NCBI GenBank assembly: GCA_022729775.1
Contig: DZBA01000075.1
Coordinates: 1 to 12,328, forward strand
Length of the DNA: 12,328 bases
From: Anaerolinea thermophila
GTDB taxonomy: Bacteria > Chloroflexota > Anaerolineae > Anaerolineales > Villigracilaceae
Direction: 5' to 3'
Made by a program: the position numbers and the translations under genes. The notes beneath the pieces are model-generated. The model did not search any database. It was not told where the DNA came from and saw nothing but the letters and a program-made list of their open reading frames with translations. The stretch's first letter is position 1, and every line of letters begins with the position of its first letter. Of the stretch, positions 6,312 through 12,328 are shown one piece after another.

Positions 6312-8204
6312 ATGCGCGTTATTGGCACAGCAGGACATGTAGATCACGGAAAATCCACGCTGATTGCGGCGCTGACCGGAACTCACCCCGACCGCCTCAA
6401 AGAAGAACAAGCGCGCGAGATGACCATCGAGCTCGGCTTTGGCTGGCTTACGCTTCCCAATGGCGAAGAAATCGGCATTGTGGATGTGCCGGGTCACCGT
6501 GACTTCATCGAGAATATGTTGGCAGGCATTGGCGGAATTGATGCCGCGCTGCTGGTCATCGCAGCCGATGAAGGCGTTATGCCGCAAACGCGCGAACATC
6601 TTGCCATCCTTGACCTTTTACAAATCCCGGCTGGGATGATTGTCCTCACGAAAATTGACCTTGCGCCGGATGAAGATTGGCTATCGCTTTTGGAAATGGA
6701 CATCCGCGCCGCTGTGCGCGATACGGTCTTAAGCGCCGCGCCCATCGTGCGCGTTTCCGCAAGACAAAACGCGGGACTAGACTCCCTCAAATCGAATCTG
6801 GCTGCGCTGCTGGAATCTAAACCCGCGCGGCTCGACCTCAACCGCCCGCGCCTGCCCATTGACCGCGTCTTTACCATGAGCGGCTTCGGAACCGTCGTCA
6901 CCGGAACATTGAGCGATGGACATTTATCTGTAGGCGATGAAGTGGAAATTTTGCCGAGCGGTTTGAAAGGGCGGGTGCGCGGACTTCAGACTCACAAAAA
7001 GAAAGAAGATGTCGCCGTCATTGGCTCGCGTACCGCCGTGAACATCTCCGGCGTGGATATGGAATCGGTCAGGCGCGGAGAAGTCGTCGTCTACCCGAAT
7101 CAATATCAAATCACGCGCAGGGTGGATGCGCGCTTTCGTTTGTTGAAAGACGCGTCTTTTTCAGTCAAACATGGCGACGAGGTCAAGTTCTTTGTCAGCG
7201 CAAGTGAGACCATCGCAAATTTGCGATTGCTTGGCACAGACGAATTAATGCCCGGCGAAGAAGGCTGGATTCAACTTGAACTGCGCGACCCGGTGGTTGC
7301 CGTGCGCGGAGATCGTTACATCCTGCGGCGACCTTCTCCCAGTGAGACTCTCGGCGGCGGCGTCATTGTTGATCACCAACCCAAAGGCAGGCACAAGCGT
7401 TTCGATGAGAAGGTTCTCAAATCGCTCGAAGCCCTCATCAAAGGAACGCCCGCTGATATTTTCTTTGAAGCCATGCTTGCGTTGGGCGCGGCAGGCATCA
7501 AAGATGTGGTTGTGAAATCACGCCTCGAGTCAGCGGACGCGCAGGCAGCGTTGGATGAATTAATAGAGCGCGGGCAAATTATCGCGCTTGAAAAAGGCGA
7601 AGCGAAAATCACCAGCGACTTGTTCATTATTTCCATTTCGCATTACAGCGCTTTGCGCGATAAAGTTTTGCAAACTGTCGCCTCGTATCATACCCAATTC
7701 CCATTAAGGCGCGGCATTCCGCGTGAAGAACTCAAAAGCAAATTAAAACTTGCGCCGCGTCTCTTTAACCTGTTGATTGCCGACTATGCATCGCATACCA
7801 TCTTGACTGAATCTTCCAAATGGCTTTTCCTTCCCGCGCATAAGATTCAATTTACGCCCGCTGACCAAGCCCGCGTAAAGACCCTGCTGCGGAAATTTGC
7901 ATCAAACCCTTATGCAACCCCCAGCGTCAAAGATTGTCAATCTGATGTTGGTGAGGAAATCCTCAACGCGCTAATCGAACTCGGCGACCTGATTCCTGTT
8001 TCGCTGGATGTGATTTTCCGCAAAGCAGATTATGACGGCATGGTGGAAAAAATCCGCGCGGCGATTCGTCAAAACGGGCAAGTGACGCTCGCGGAAGTGC
8101 GCGACCTGTTCGGCACGACGCGCAAATATGTTCAGGCATTATTAGAGCATCTCGATGCAACCGGCGTAACTATCCGCGCCGGTGATGCCAGAAAATTAAA
8201 ATAG
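6312..8204 (+). CDS. selB: Selenocysteine-specific translation elongation factor SelB
   Basis: This encodes a 630-residue GTPase that delivers Sec-tRNA to the ribosome at UGA codons followed by a SECIS RNA hairpin. The N-terminal G domain has all expected motifs: GHVDHGKST (8-16, P-loop), REMTIELGF (35-43, switch I, Thr38), DVPGH (58-62), TKID (113-116) and VSAR near 148-151. EF-Tu-like domains 2 and 3 follow (about 170-335, with FTMSGFGTVVTGTL). The C-terminal 250 residues are predicted winged-helix repeats, the part that binds SECIS in SelB. E. coli SelB is 614 residues, so this is full length. The REMTIELGF switch, in place of the IF2/EF-Tu forms, supports SelB over EF-Tu. The start lies two bases after the coiled-coil stop with only a weak GAAGG upstream, so translation is probably coupled. 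selA, selD and tRNA-Sec are not in the window. Confidence 0.95.
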   Translation: MRVIGTAGHVDHGKSTLIAALTGTHPDRLKEEQAREMTIELGFGWLTLPNGEEIGIVDVPGHRDFIENMLAGIGGIDAALLVIAADEGVMPQTREHLAILDLLQIPAGMIVLTKIDLAPDEDWLSLLEMDIRAAVRDTVLSAAPIVRVSARQNAGLDSLKSNLAALLESKPARLDLNRPRLPIDRVFTMSGFGTVVTGTLSDGHLSVGDEVEILPSGLKGRVRGLQTHKKKEDVAVIGSRTAVNISGVDMESVRRGEVVVYPNQYQITRRVDARFRLLKDASFSVKHGDEVKFFVSASETIANLRLLGTDELMPGEEGWIQLELRDPVVAVRGDRYILRRPSPSETLGGGVIVDHQPKGRHKRFDEKVLKSLEALIKGTPADIFFEAMLALGAAGIKDVVVKSRLESADAQAALDELIERGQIIALEKGEAKITSDLFIISISHYSALRDKVLQTVASYHTQFPLRRGIPREELKSKLKLAPRLFNLLIADYASHTILTESSKWLFLPAHKIQFTPADQARVKTLLRKFASNPYATPSVKDCQSDVGEEILNALIELGDLIPVSLDVIFRKADYDGMVEKIRAAIRQNGQVTLAEVRDLFGTTRKYVQALLEHLDATGVTIRAGDARKLK

Positions 8205-8241
8205 GATAGGCTTAAGCCCATCTTACGCAAATGGAGAAATG

Positions 8242-8907
8242 ATGTGCGGACGTTTTGCCTTAACGCTCGACCCCGCTGATTTGCAGGACTTCAGCGATTT
8301 TATCTTTCCCGGTCAATTTGCGCCGCGCTTTAACATTGCGCCCTCCCAGCCTGTGCTTGCCATCCCCAATGACGCAAAACACACAGCGGATTTTTTTCTG
8401 TGGGGCTTGATTCCTTCATGGGCAAAAGACCCTATCATTGGAAAGAGAATGATCAACGCGCGCGGCGAAACGCTGGCAGAGAAACCTTTTTTTCGAGGCT
8501 CGTTCAAATATAAAAGATGTTTGATACCCGCTGATGGATTTTATGAATGGCAGCCGCAGCCCAAATCTAAAACGAAAATTCCCCACTTTATTTATTTGCA
8601 AGACCGCAAGTCATTTGCCTTTGCGGGATTGTGGGACGAATGGCATTCACCCGATGGCGCTACGCTACGCTCTTGCACCATTATTACCACCGCGCCAAAT
8701 GACCTGATGTCCGCGCTGCACAATCGTATGCCGGTCATTTTGGATAAAAGCGATTACGCCGAATGGCTCGACCCCGCCCCGCGCGCGCCTGATTCTTTGG
8801 CGCATCTTATCAAGCCGTTTCCCGCGGAAAAGATGGCGGCGCACGCCGTCTCGACTTTGGTTAACATCCCGGTAAATGACAGCCCGGCGTGCATCCTTCC
8901 GCTTTAG
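8242..8907 (+). CDS. SRAP-family abasic-site processing protein (YedK/HMCES-like)
   Basis: This encodes a 221-residue SRAP-domain protein. The family forms a thiazolidine crosslink between an N-terminal Cys and an abasic site in single-stranded DNA, shielding the lesion. The expected residues are present, numbered from the chosen start: Cys2 in MCGRF, Asn31 in FNIAP, Glu102 in LIPADGFYEW and His160 in HNRMPVIL. Two ATG codons stand in tandem (8239 and 8242). I chose the second because Cys must become the N-terminal residue after Met removal, and because GGAG (8233-8236) is spaced 5 bases from it but only 2 from the first. It lies 37 bases after selB on the same strand and could share its transcript. 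The gap contains the small palindrome GGCTTAAGCC (8209-8218). The length matches E. coli YedK (about 222). Confidence 0.95.
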   Translation: MCGRFALTLDPADLQDFSDFIFPGQFAPRFNIAPSQPVLAIPNDAKHTADFFLWGLIPSWAKDPIIGKRMINARGETLAEKPFFRGSFKYKRCLIPADGFYEWQPQPKSKTKIPHFIYLQDRKSFAFAGLWDEWHSPDGATLRSCTIITTAPNDLMSALHNRMPVILDKSDYAEWLDPAPRAPDSLAHLIKPFPAEKMAAHAVSTLVNIPVNDSPACILPL

Positions 8908-8942
8908 TTTGTTTTCAAAAAACTCTTCTCGAAACTCCAATT

Positions 8943-8953
8943 TATAGTAAAAT
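8943..8953 (+). promoter_or_regulatory. Possible -10 element for tRNA-Leu
   Basis: Overlapping TATAGT (8943-8948) and TAAAAT (8948-8953) lie 11-21 bases before the tRNA 5' end. TATAGT leaves a sensible short leader of about 9 nt. No good -35 is visible at the right distance, so this is weak support for a dedicated tRNA promoter. Confidence 0.3.
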
Positions 8954-8963
8954 AACCTCCTCT

Positions 8964-9047
8964 GGGGCGATGGCGGAATCGGCAGACGCAACAGACTTAA
9001 AATCTGTCGTTGGTAACAACGTGAGGGTTCGACCCCCTCTCGCCCCA
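8964..9047 (+). tRNA. tRNA-Leu (anticodon UAA)
   Basis: This 84-base class II tRNA reads UUA codons, and UUG by wobble. The acceptor stem GGGGCGA (8964-8970) pairs with TCGCCCC (9040-9046), and the discriminator is A9047. The anticodon stem ACAGA/TCTGT (8991-8995 with 9003-9007) closes the loop CTTAAAA, giving anticodon TAA at 8998-9000. The long variable arm CGTTG-GTAA-CAACG (9008-9021) and the discriminator A are typical of leucine tRNAs. The T stem GAGGG/CCCTC (9023-9027 with 9035-9039) carries the TTCGACC loop. The CCA end is not encoded (CTA follows). It is not tRNA-Sec, which would need a TCA anticodon. Confidence 0.97.
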
Positions 9048-9055
9048 CTATCTCA

Positions 9056-9138
9056 TGTCATTGCGAAGGCGGCGCTTGTCCGCCGAAGCAATCCCCTCAT
9101 CAACGGGAGACTGCTTCGCCTTGTGGCTCGCAGTGACA
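9056..9138. repeat. Palindromic REP/MITE-like element after tRNA-Leu
   Basis: This is an 83-base imperfect palindrome. The ends TGTCATTGCGA and TCGCAGTGACA are inverted copies with one mismatch. The inner arms CCGAAGCAATCCCC and GGGAGACTGCTTCGCC also pair. The left arm has its own hairpin, GGCGG (9068-9072) with CCGCC (9080-9084). Dispersed repeats beginning TGTCATTGCGA and centred on GAAGCAATC are widespread in many bacterial genomes, and I place this one there by recognition. It starts 9 bases after the tRNA and ends 38 bases before the dgt start. No transposase or obvious target duplication is visible. Confidence 0.8.
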
Positions 9139-9145
9139 TTTGTTT

Positions 9146-9161
9146 ATACCCCGCAGGGTAT
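9146..9161 (+). other. Small hairpin upstream of the dgt Shine-Dalgarno
   Basis: ATACCC (9146-9151) and GGGTAT (9156-9161) form a perfect 6-bp stem with the 4-base loop CGCA, ending 5 bases before the AAGGAAG Shine-Dalgarno. There is no U-tract. It could modestly affect translation initiation or be chance. Confidence 0.4.
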
Positions 9162-9175
9162 TACATAAGGAAGTT

Positions 9176-10327
9176 ATGTTCTTTACACGCCAGAAACTGG
9201 AAGAGATCGAAGACAAAAGCCTCGCGCCTTATGGAATGAGAAGCAAGGATACAAAAGGACGCGCTTATCTGGATGGCGAACCGGAGTATCGAACTTCGTT
9301 CCAGCGTGACCGTGATAGGATTTTGCACACCACTGCCTTCCGCAGGCTGGAATATAAAACGCAGGTCTTTGTCAACTTTGAAGGCGATTACTTCCGCACG
9401 CGCTTAACCCACACGCTTGAGGTGTCGCAAATCGGGCGGACTTTGGCGCGCGCGCTTGGCGCAAATGAAGACCTCGTCGAAACGATTTGCCTTGCGCATG
9501 ATCTTGGTCACTCCCCATTTGGACATTCCGGCGAAGTTGCCCTCGCGCGTTTGATGAAGGAGTTTGGCGGCTTTGACCATAACAAGCAATCACTGCGCAT
9601 CGTCACAGAACTTGAACAACGTTATCCTGAATTCCCCGGCTTGAACCTGACATGGGAAGTGCGCGAAGGCATGGTCAAACATGAATCGGAATATGATATT
9701 TCCGACGCGCGCGATTATAGTCCCGAACTGCGCGGCAACCTCGAAACACAAATTGCCAATGTCGCGGACGAACTCGCGTACACCACCCACGACCTCGATG
9801 ACGGTCTGCGCTCTGGCATGATTCTCCCGCAGATTTTGGAAGGCGTCGCGCTGTGGGAAATTCTGCGCGAGACATATAACTGGCGCGGGACGACTCTCAG
9901 CGATATGGAACGCCACCGCATGATTCGCCATTTGGTCGGGCTGATGGTCACAGATATGCTGCAAGCAACAGAAGCGCGCATTAAGGAAAGCAAGGTCAAA
10001 AGCGCGTTGGATATTCAAAAATTGAAACATAACATCATCGGTTACAGCGAAGAAATGCAGCGCCGCAACCGCGAATTGAAAGACCTGCTTTATAAAAAAC
10101 TATATCGCCATTACCGCGTGGTGCGAATGCAAGTCAAAGCGGAGCATATCATCTCGGATATGTTCCACGCCTACCGCGCCGAACCATCCATCCTGCCGGA
10201 CCATGTCCAATTCTTTATTGATAAGCGCGGGCTGGAGCGCACGATTTGTGATTACATTGCCGGCATGACAGACCGTTATGCGACAGAAGAACACAAAAAA
10301 CTTTTCGATCCCTTTGAAAAGCCTTAA
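9176..10327 (+). CDS. dgt: dGTPase-like deoxynucleotide triphosphohydrolase (HD domain)
   Basis: This encodes a 383-residue HD-superfamily enzyme of the dGTPase type, which cleaves dNTPs to the deoxynucleoside and triphosphate. The metal-binding set is visible: His79 in RTRLTHT, His108-Asp109 in CLAHDLGHSPFGHSG and Asp198 in NVADELAY. The N-terminal FRRLEYKTQVF and the DHNKQSLRIVTELE segment are characteristic of the dGTPase-like branch, and the length fits the shorter type rather than E. coli Dgt (about 505). I use the ATG at 9176 because AAGG (9167-9170) lies 5 bases before it. An upstream in-frame TTG at 9140 would add 12 residues but begins at the palindrome edge with no Shine-Dalgarno. 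A terminator follows the stop. Preferred substrate (dGTP or other dNTPs) cannot be read from the sequence. Confidence 0.92.
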   Translation: MFFTRQKLEEIEDKSLAPYGMRSKDTKGRAYLDGEPEYRTSFQRDRDRILHTTAFRRLEYKTQVFVNFEGDYFRTRLTHTLEVSQIGRTLARALGANEDLVETICLAHDLGHSPFGHSGEVALARLMKEFGGFDHNKQSLRIVTELEQRYPEFPGLNLTWEVREGMVKHESEYDISDARDYSPELRGNLETQIANVADELAYTTHDLDDGLRSGMILPQILEGVALWEILRETYNWRGTTLSDMERHRMIRHLVGLMVTDMLQATEARIKESKVKSALDIQKLKHNIIGYSEEMQRRNRELKDLLYKKLYRHYRVVRMQVKAEHIISDMFHAYRAEPSILPDHVQFFIDKRGLERTICDYIAGMTDRYATEEHKKLFDPFEKP

Positions 10328-10338
10328 TTGGTTTTGAC

Positions 10339-10383
10339 ATAAAAGGGGGAGTGAAGGACTTTCCATCCCCCCTTTTATTTTTG
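10339..10383 (+). terminator. Rho-independent terminator after dgt
   Basis: ATAAAAGGGGG (10339-10349) pairs perfectly over 11 bases with CCCCCTTTTAT (10368-10378), and the transcript continues in a T-rich stretch (TTTTATTTTTG). The 18-base loop is rather long but can form GGA/TCC pairs inside. It starts 11 bases after the dgt stop. A second hairpin follows directly. Confidence 0.8.
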
Positions 10384-10384
10384 C

Positions 10385-10405
10385 AAAAGGTGACATCCAC
10401 CTTTT
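10385..10405 (+). promoter_or_regulatory. Hairpin in the greA leader, possible antiterminator pairing
   Basis: AAAAGGTG (10385-10392) and CACCTTTT (10398-10405) form a perfect 8-bp stem with loop ACATC, ending 6 bases before the greA Shine-Dalgarno (AGGA, 10412-10415). Its AAAAGG arm could instead pair with CCTTTT of the preceding terminator stem (10371-10376, 8-base loop), so the two structures could in principle exclude each other. The 11-bp terminator should be favoured thermodynamically. No function is shown. Confidence 0.45.
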
Positions 10406-10422
10406 AGAGAGAGGAATAAACC

Positions 10423-10887
10423 ATGACTCAAGATATTTATTTAACCCCCGAAGGCGAGGAAAAATTAAAAGCCGAACTCGCCGAATTGAAAGGTCCGCGC
10501 CGCGATGAATTATCACAGCGGTTGCGCTCTGCCATTCAAATGGGAGACCTTTCAGAAAATGCTGATTACCACAAAGCAAAGGAAGATCAGGGGTTTCTCG
10601 AGGGACGCATCAAGGAAATAGAAGCGATTTTGCGCGGCGCGGTGATCATCGAGAAAAATGCAAACCAGGGAGTTGTTTCGATTGGTTCTCACATCACCAT
10701 TCAGGAGGATGATTTCGAACCGGAAACCTATCATCTTGTTGGTCCCACAGAAGCAGACCCGCGTAAGGGGAGAATTTCACACGAGTCCCCGATTGGACGC
10801 GCGCTGCTCGATAAAAAGGTGGGTGATTTTGTCGAAGCGGACGCCCCCGGCGGGAAAATCAAATTCAAAATATTGAAAATCGAATAA
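10423..10887 (+). CDS. greA: Transcription elongation factor GreA
   Basis: This encodes a 154-residue GreA, which enters the RNA polymerase secondary channel and stimulates cleavage of backtracked RNA. The N-terminal coiled coil carries the tip motif GDLSENADYHKAKE (41-54). Asp42 and Glu45 correspond to the acidic tip residues that coordinate the catalytic Mg ion. The C-terminal FKBP-like domain has SPIGRALLDKKVGDFVE and a final GKIKFKI. The length is close to the usual 158. The AGGA at 10412-10415 is 7 bases before the ATG. The gene sits between the dgt terminator and its own strong terminator, so it may be a single-gene unit. A TTGACA at 10334-10339 has no acceptable -10 at the right distance, so I do not call a promoter. 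Confidence 0.97.
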   Translation: MTQDIYLTPEGEEKLKAELAELKGPRRDELSQRLRSAIQMGDLSENADYHKAKEDQGFLEGRIKEIEAILRGAVIIEKNANQGVVSIGSHITIQEDDFEPETYHLVGPTEADPRKGRISHESPIGRALLDKKVGDFVEADAPGGKIKFKILKIE

Positions 10888-10892
10888 TAAAA

Positions 10893-10930
10893 AGTCCCTA
10901 AAGATTTTACCTTTAGGGACTGATTTTTTT
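10893..10930 (+). terminator. Terminator after greA, possibly bidirectional
   Basis: AGTCCCTAAAG (10893-10903) and CTTTAGGGACT (10911-10921) form a perfect 11-bp stem with a 7-base loop, followed by GA and seven Ts. On the minus strand the stem is followed by five Ts, so it could also end the convergent gene. The plus-strand T-run overlaps the TAA stop of that minus-strand gene at 10929-10931. Confidence 0.93.
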
Positions 10931-11933
10931 ACGCTGCCTGTCCAGTTTGACGGGGCCAGATGGCGAGTTCTAATGTGATGCGCTCGAAGTAGCTGTTGGT
11001 GGGCAAAGGTCCGCGCCCGTATTCGAGATCCACAACGGTGGCGAGTAATTGCAGGGTGGCTGTTTCGAGTAATATCTGCGCCTGCGGTTCGACAACCACC
11101 AGTTCGCCTTTGGGCTCAAGCCGCGCGCGAATGCCGGGGTCGTTGAAGGCGTGCTGTGACATCATCACTTTGGTTGCGGTTTTGATGTCATTCTTATCAA
11201 ATAACCATAATTCCAGCGCAGTGACTTTCTTTGGGTCACCGACGCCGATGGTTTCGGATACGCCCACGCCGTACTCGCCCATGAATTCACCGGCGGCGGT
11301 GTCAATGCTGAATGATTCATCATACAGGTCATCGCCAAGCACATACGTTGTCATGGTTTGGGTGATGGGCGGCGCAAGACCGAGCTGTTCAAAGTTGGTC
11401 TTTTCTGCTTTGCGGCTCATTTCCACCGCTTGCATGGTCGGGGTGACAATGTTGCTGCCGCGGTTGTTCAGCAGTCTATAGGCGTACAATCCGCCGTATG
11501 CCAGCAAGCCGAGTAATACAAGCCCGCCGAACGATAGGACAATTGTCCGCGCGAGCGTGCTTCTACCGGTTTCGATGGGTTGAACCGCGCCGGAAGCAAG
11601 GGCTTTTGTCACAAGCTCGCCGTAGGATTTGATGATGGCAGGGTCTAAACCTGCTGGGTTGTTTTGAATTTTTTCGTACGCGCTTTGCGCTCCCAAACCA
11701 AGATACATCCAGCGCTGCACAGCTAGGTCTGGATTGGGGCGCGTTCCGAAGGAATCGATTGCCATGCGCAGATAATCTTCTTGCAAATCCGCGCGCAAAT
11801 ATGATGGGGTTGCATCTACAAAATCAACGGGGTCAATGATGTAACCCCAAATTAATCCTAAAACCAACCCGCCGACGAATAGTCCGATAGAAAACCAAGG
11901 CAATTTTTTTGACAAGGCGACAATAAATTGCAT
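10929..11933 (-). CDS. Two-helix membrane protein of unknown function
   Basis: This encodes a 334-residue protein with two clear hydrophobic helices, at about residues 13-32 and 129-150. The roughly 95-residue segment between them is hydrophilic and probably extracytoplasmic, and a C-terminal soluble domain follows (about 190-325). The soluble domain contains YVLGDDLYDESFSIDT, GEFMGEYGVGVSETIG and ELWLFDKNDIKTATKV. It looks like a compact beta-rich domain without recognisable catalytic residues. I recall similar sequences only as hypothetical proteins in Anaerolineae and do not know a function. The start is supported by AAAAGGAG (11940-11947 on the minus strand) 6 bases before the ATG. A TATAAT lies further upstream. 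The gene converges with greA and shares its terminator region. It may be a membrane-anchored regulatory or sensor-type protein, but nothing in the sequence proves it. Confidence 0.85.
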   Translation of the reverse strand: MQFIVALSKKLPWFSIGLFVGGLVLGLIWGYIIDPVDFVDATPSYLRADLQEDYLRMAIDSFGTRPNPDLAVQRWMYLGLGAQSAYEKIQNNPAGLDPAIIKSYGELVTKALASGAVQPIETGRSTLARTIVLSFGGLVLLGLLAYGGLYAYRLLNNRGSNIVTPTMQAVEMSRKAEKTNFEQLGLAPPITQTMTTYVLGDDLYDESFSIDTAAGEFMGEYGVGVSETIGVGDPKKVTALELWLFDKNDIKTATKVMMSQHAFNDPGIRARLEPKGELVVVEPQAQILLETATLQLLATVVDLEYGRGPLPTNSYFERITLELAIWPRQTGQAA

Positions 11934-11969
11934 ACCGCGCTCCTTTTCAGTGGCATTTTTTCAAATCCA

Positions 11970-12000
11970 ATTATAACCCTAACGTGTAAAATATTTACAA
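11970..12000 (-). promoter_or_regulatory. Probable promoter for the two-helix membrane protein
   Basis: On the minus strand TATAAT lies at 11975-11970 and TTGTAA (4 of 6 to TTGACA) at 12000-11995, with a 19-base spacer. The -10 is about 36 bases before the ATG at 11933, giving a short leader that contains the AAAAGGAG Shine-Dalgarno. The remaining intergenic DNA up to 12149 holds no gene that I can support. Confidence 0.5.
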
Positions 12001-12149
12001 CAAAAGCATGATGAATTGACTTTGTTATTTCCGCGCTAAGTTTTGTTTACTTTCGCGCGAAGCGCTTGTGACAGAGTCCGCTGACATCCCATTGCCAAAT
12101 GATGGGAATTATCGAAAAACACAGAATTGACTTTGCCAGCGATACGGCA

Positions 12150-12328
12150 TCAAATTAAGCCCTTCTTTTTCAAGCGCGTAACCAACGGCGGGACAGTAAC
12201 CTCTTTCTGAATTCGACTCACCTTCTCCAAGCGGCTTTCAATGTTTGCGTCAAATTCCTCGCGATGATCCCAGTAATACGCCAGCGCGGAATAGATTTGA
12301 CCCAACGTCAAATATGGGAACTGAATAT
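12150..12328 (-). CDS. DUF433 protein, C-terminal part (cut by window edge)
   Basis: Reading the minus strand from the window edge gives 58 residues and a TGA stop (12152-12150), with the 5' end outside the window. The segment FPYLTLGQIYSALAYYWDH, followed by REEFDANIE, matches the conserved C-terminal end of DUF433 proteins (PxLTxxQIxxALAYYxDHxxE). The family is VapB45-like, small DNA-binding proteins that usually pair with a PIN-like DUF5615 toxin as a toxin-antitoxin module. A basic tail (LVTRLKKKGLI) follows. The partner gene would be expected immediately downstream on the minus strand, but that DNA (12149 to about 12000) has no long open frame in any of the three frames. A short ATG-led frame overlapping the stop ends after 13 codons. 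Confidence 0.75.
   Translation of the reverse strand, partial: IQFPYLTLGQIYSALAYYWDHREEFDANIESRLEKVSRIQKEVTVPPLVTRLKKKGLI

Noticed and set aside
8964..9047. Could the tRNA near selB be tRNA-Sec?
   Set aside because: It has anticodon TAA, a 7-bp acceptor stem and a leucine-type variable arm; tRNA-Sec needs TCA and an extended acceptor stem.
9140..9175. Upstream TTG start for dgt
   Set aside because: It sits against the palindrome edge, has no Shine-Dalgarno and adds residues that fit no family; the ATG at 9176 has AAGGAAG in front.
10334..10339. Perfect TTGACA as a -35 for greA
   Set aside because: The bases 16-19 downstream do not form an acceptable -10, and the motif lies at the edge of the dgt terminator stem.
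10100..10579. 159-codon minus-strand open frame across the end of dgt, the terminator and the start of greA
   Set aside because: It runs opposite two well-identified genes and through a terminator, with no Shine-Dalgarno and no recognisable motif.
10996..11481. 161-codon plus-strand open frame opposite the two-helix membrane protein
   Set aside because: The translation is Ser-rich and low in complexity, and the minus-strand gene has a strong Shine-Dalgarno and plausible helices.
12052..12067. Overlapping palindromes TTCGCGCGAA and AAGCGCTT as a terminator for the DUF433 gene
   Set aside because: The stems are short and no T-run follows on the minus strand; the abundance of GCGC words in this genome makes such palindromes likely by chance.

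Overview
The window is probably a chromosomal segment of a Chloroflexota bacterium, class Anaerolineae. The evidence is a DUF3048 lipoprotein of the kind common there, a divergent complex I-like membrane cassette, moderate GC content with very frequent GCGC-type words, and a tRNA-linked palindrome of the TGTCATTGCGA type. This placement is by recognition only. No phage, plasmid, insertion sequence or CRISPR array is visible, and the region reads as ordinary housekeeping and energy-conservation chromosome.

Left part (53-4976). A DUF3048 lipoprotein gene on the minus strand diverges from a plus-strand three-gene membrane operon. The 67-base gap between them holds two extended -10 promoters, each so close to its start codon that both transcripts look leaderless. 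The three membrane proteins resemble NuoL/M-type, NuoK-type and NuoN/M-type antiporter subunits, but there is no redox subunit, no NuoH and no complete Mrp set, and several family-typical charged residues are changed. This cassette is the best candidate for an undescribed system.

Middle (4957-8907). A TATAAT promoter and a leader with a long imperfect palindrome precede a 397-residue coiled-coil protein. Two bases after it comes selB, the selenocysteine-specific elongation factor, followed by a SRAP (YedK/HMCES) DNA-protein crosslink protein. SelB implies that selenocysteine is decoded in this organism, but selA, selD and tRNA-Sec are not in the window.

Right part (8964-12328). A tRNA-Leu(UAA) gene is followed by an 83-bp palindromic repeat, then a dGTPase-like HD hydrolase, a strong terminator with a second hairpin behind it, and greA. 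The greA terminator runs into the stop codon of a convergent minus-strand gene for a two-helix membrane protein of unknown function. At the right edge is the C-terminal part of a minus-strand DUF433 protein, an antitoxin-type family, with no recognisable toxin partner downstream of it.
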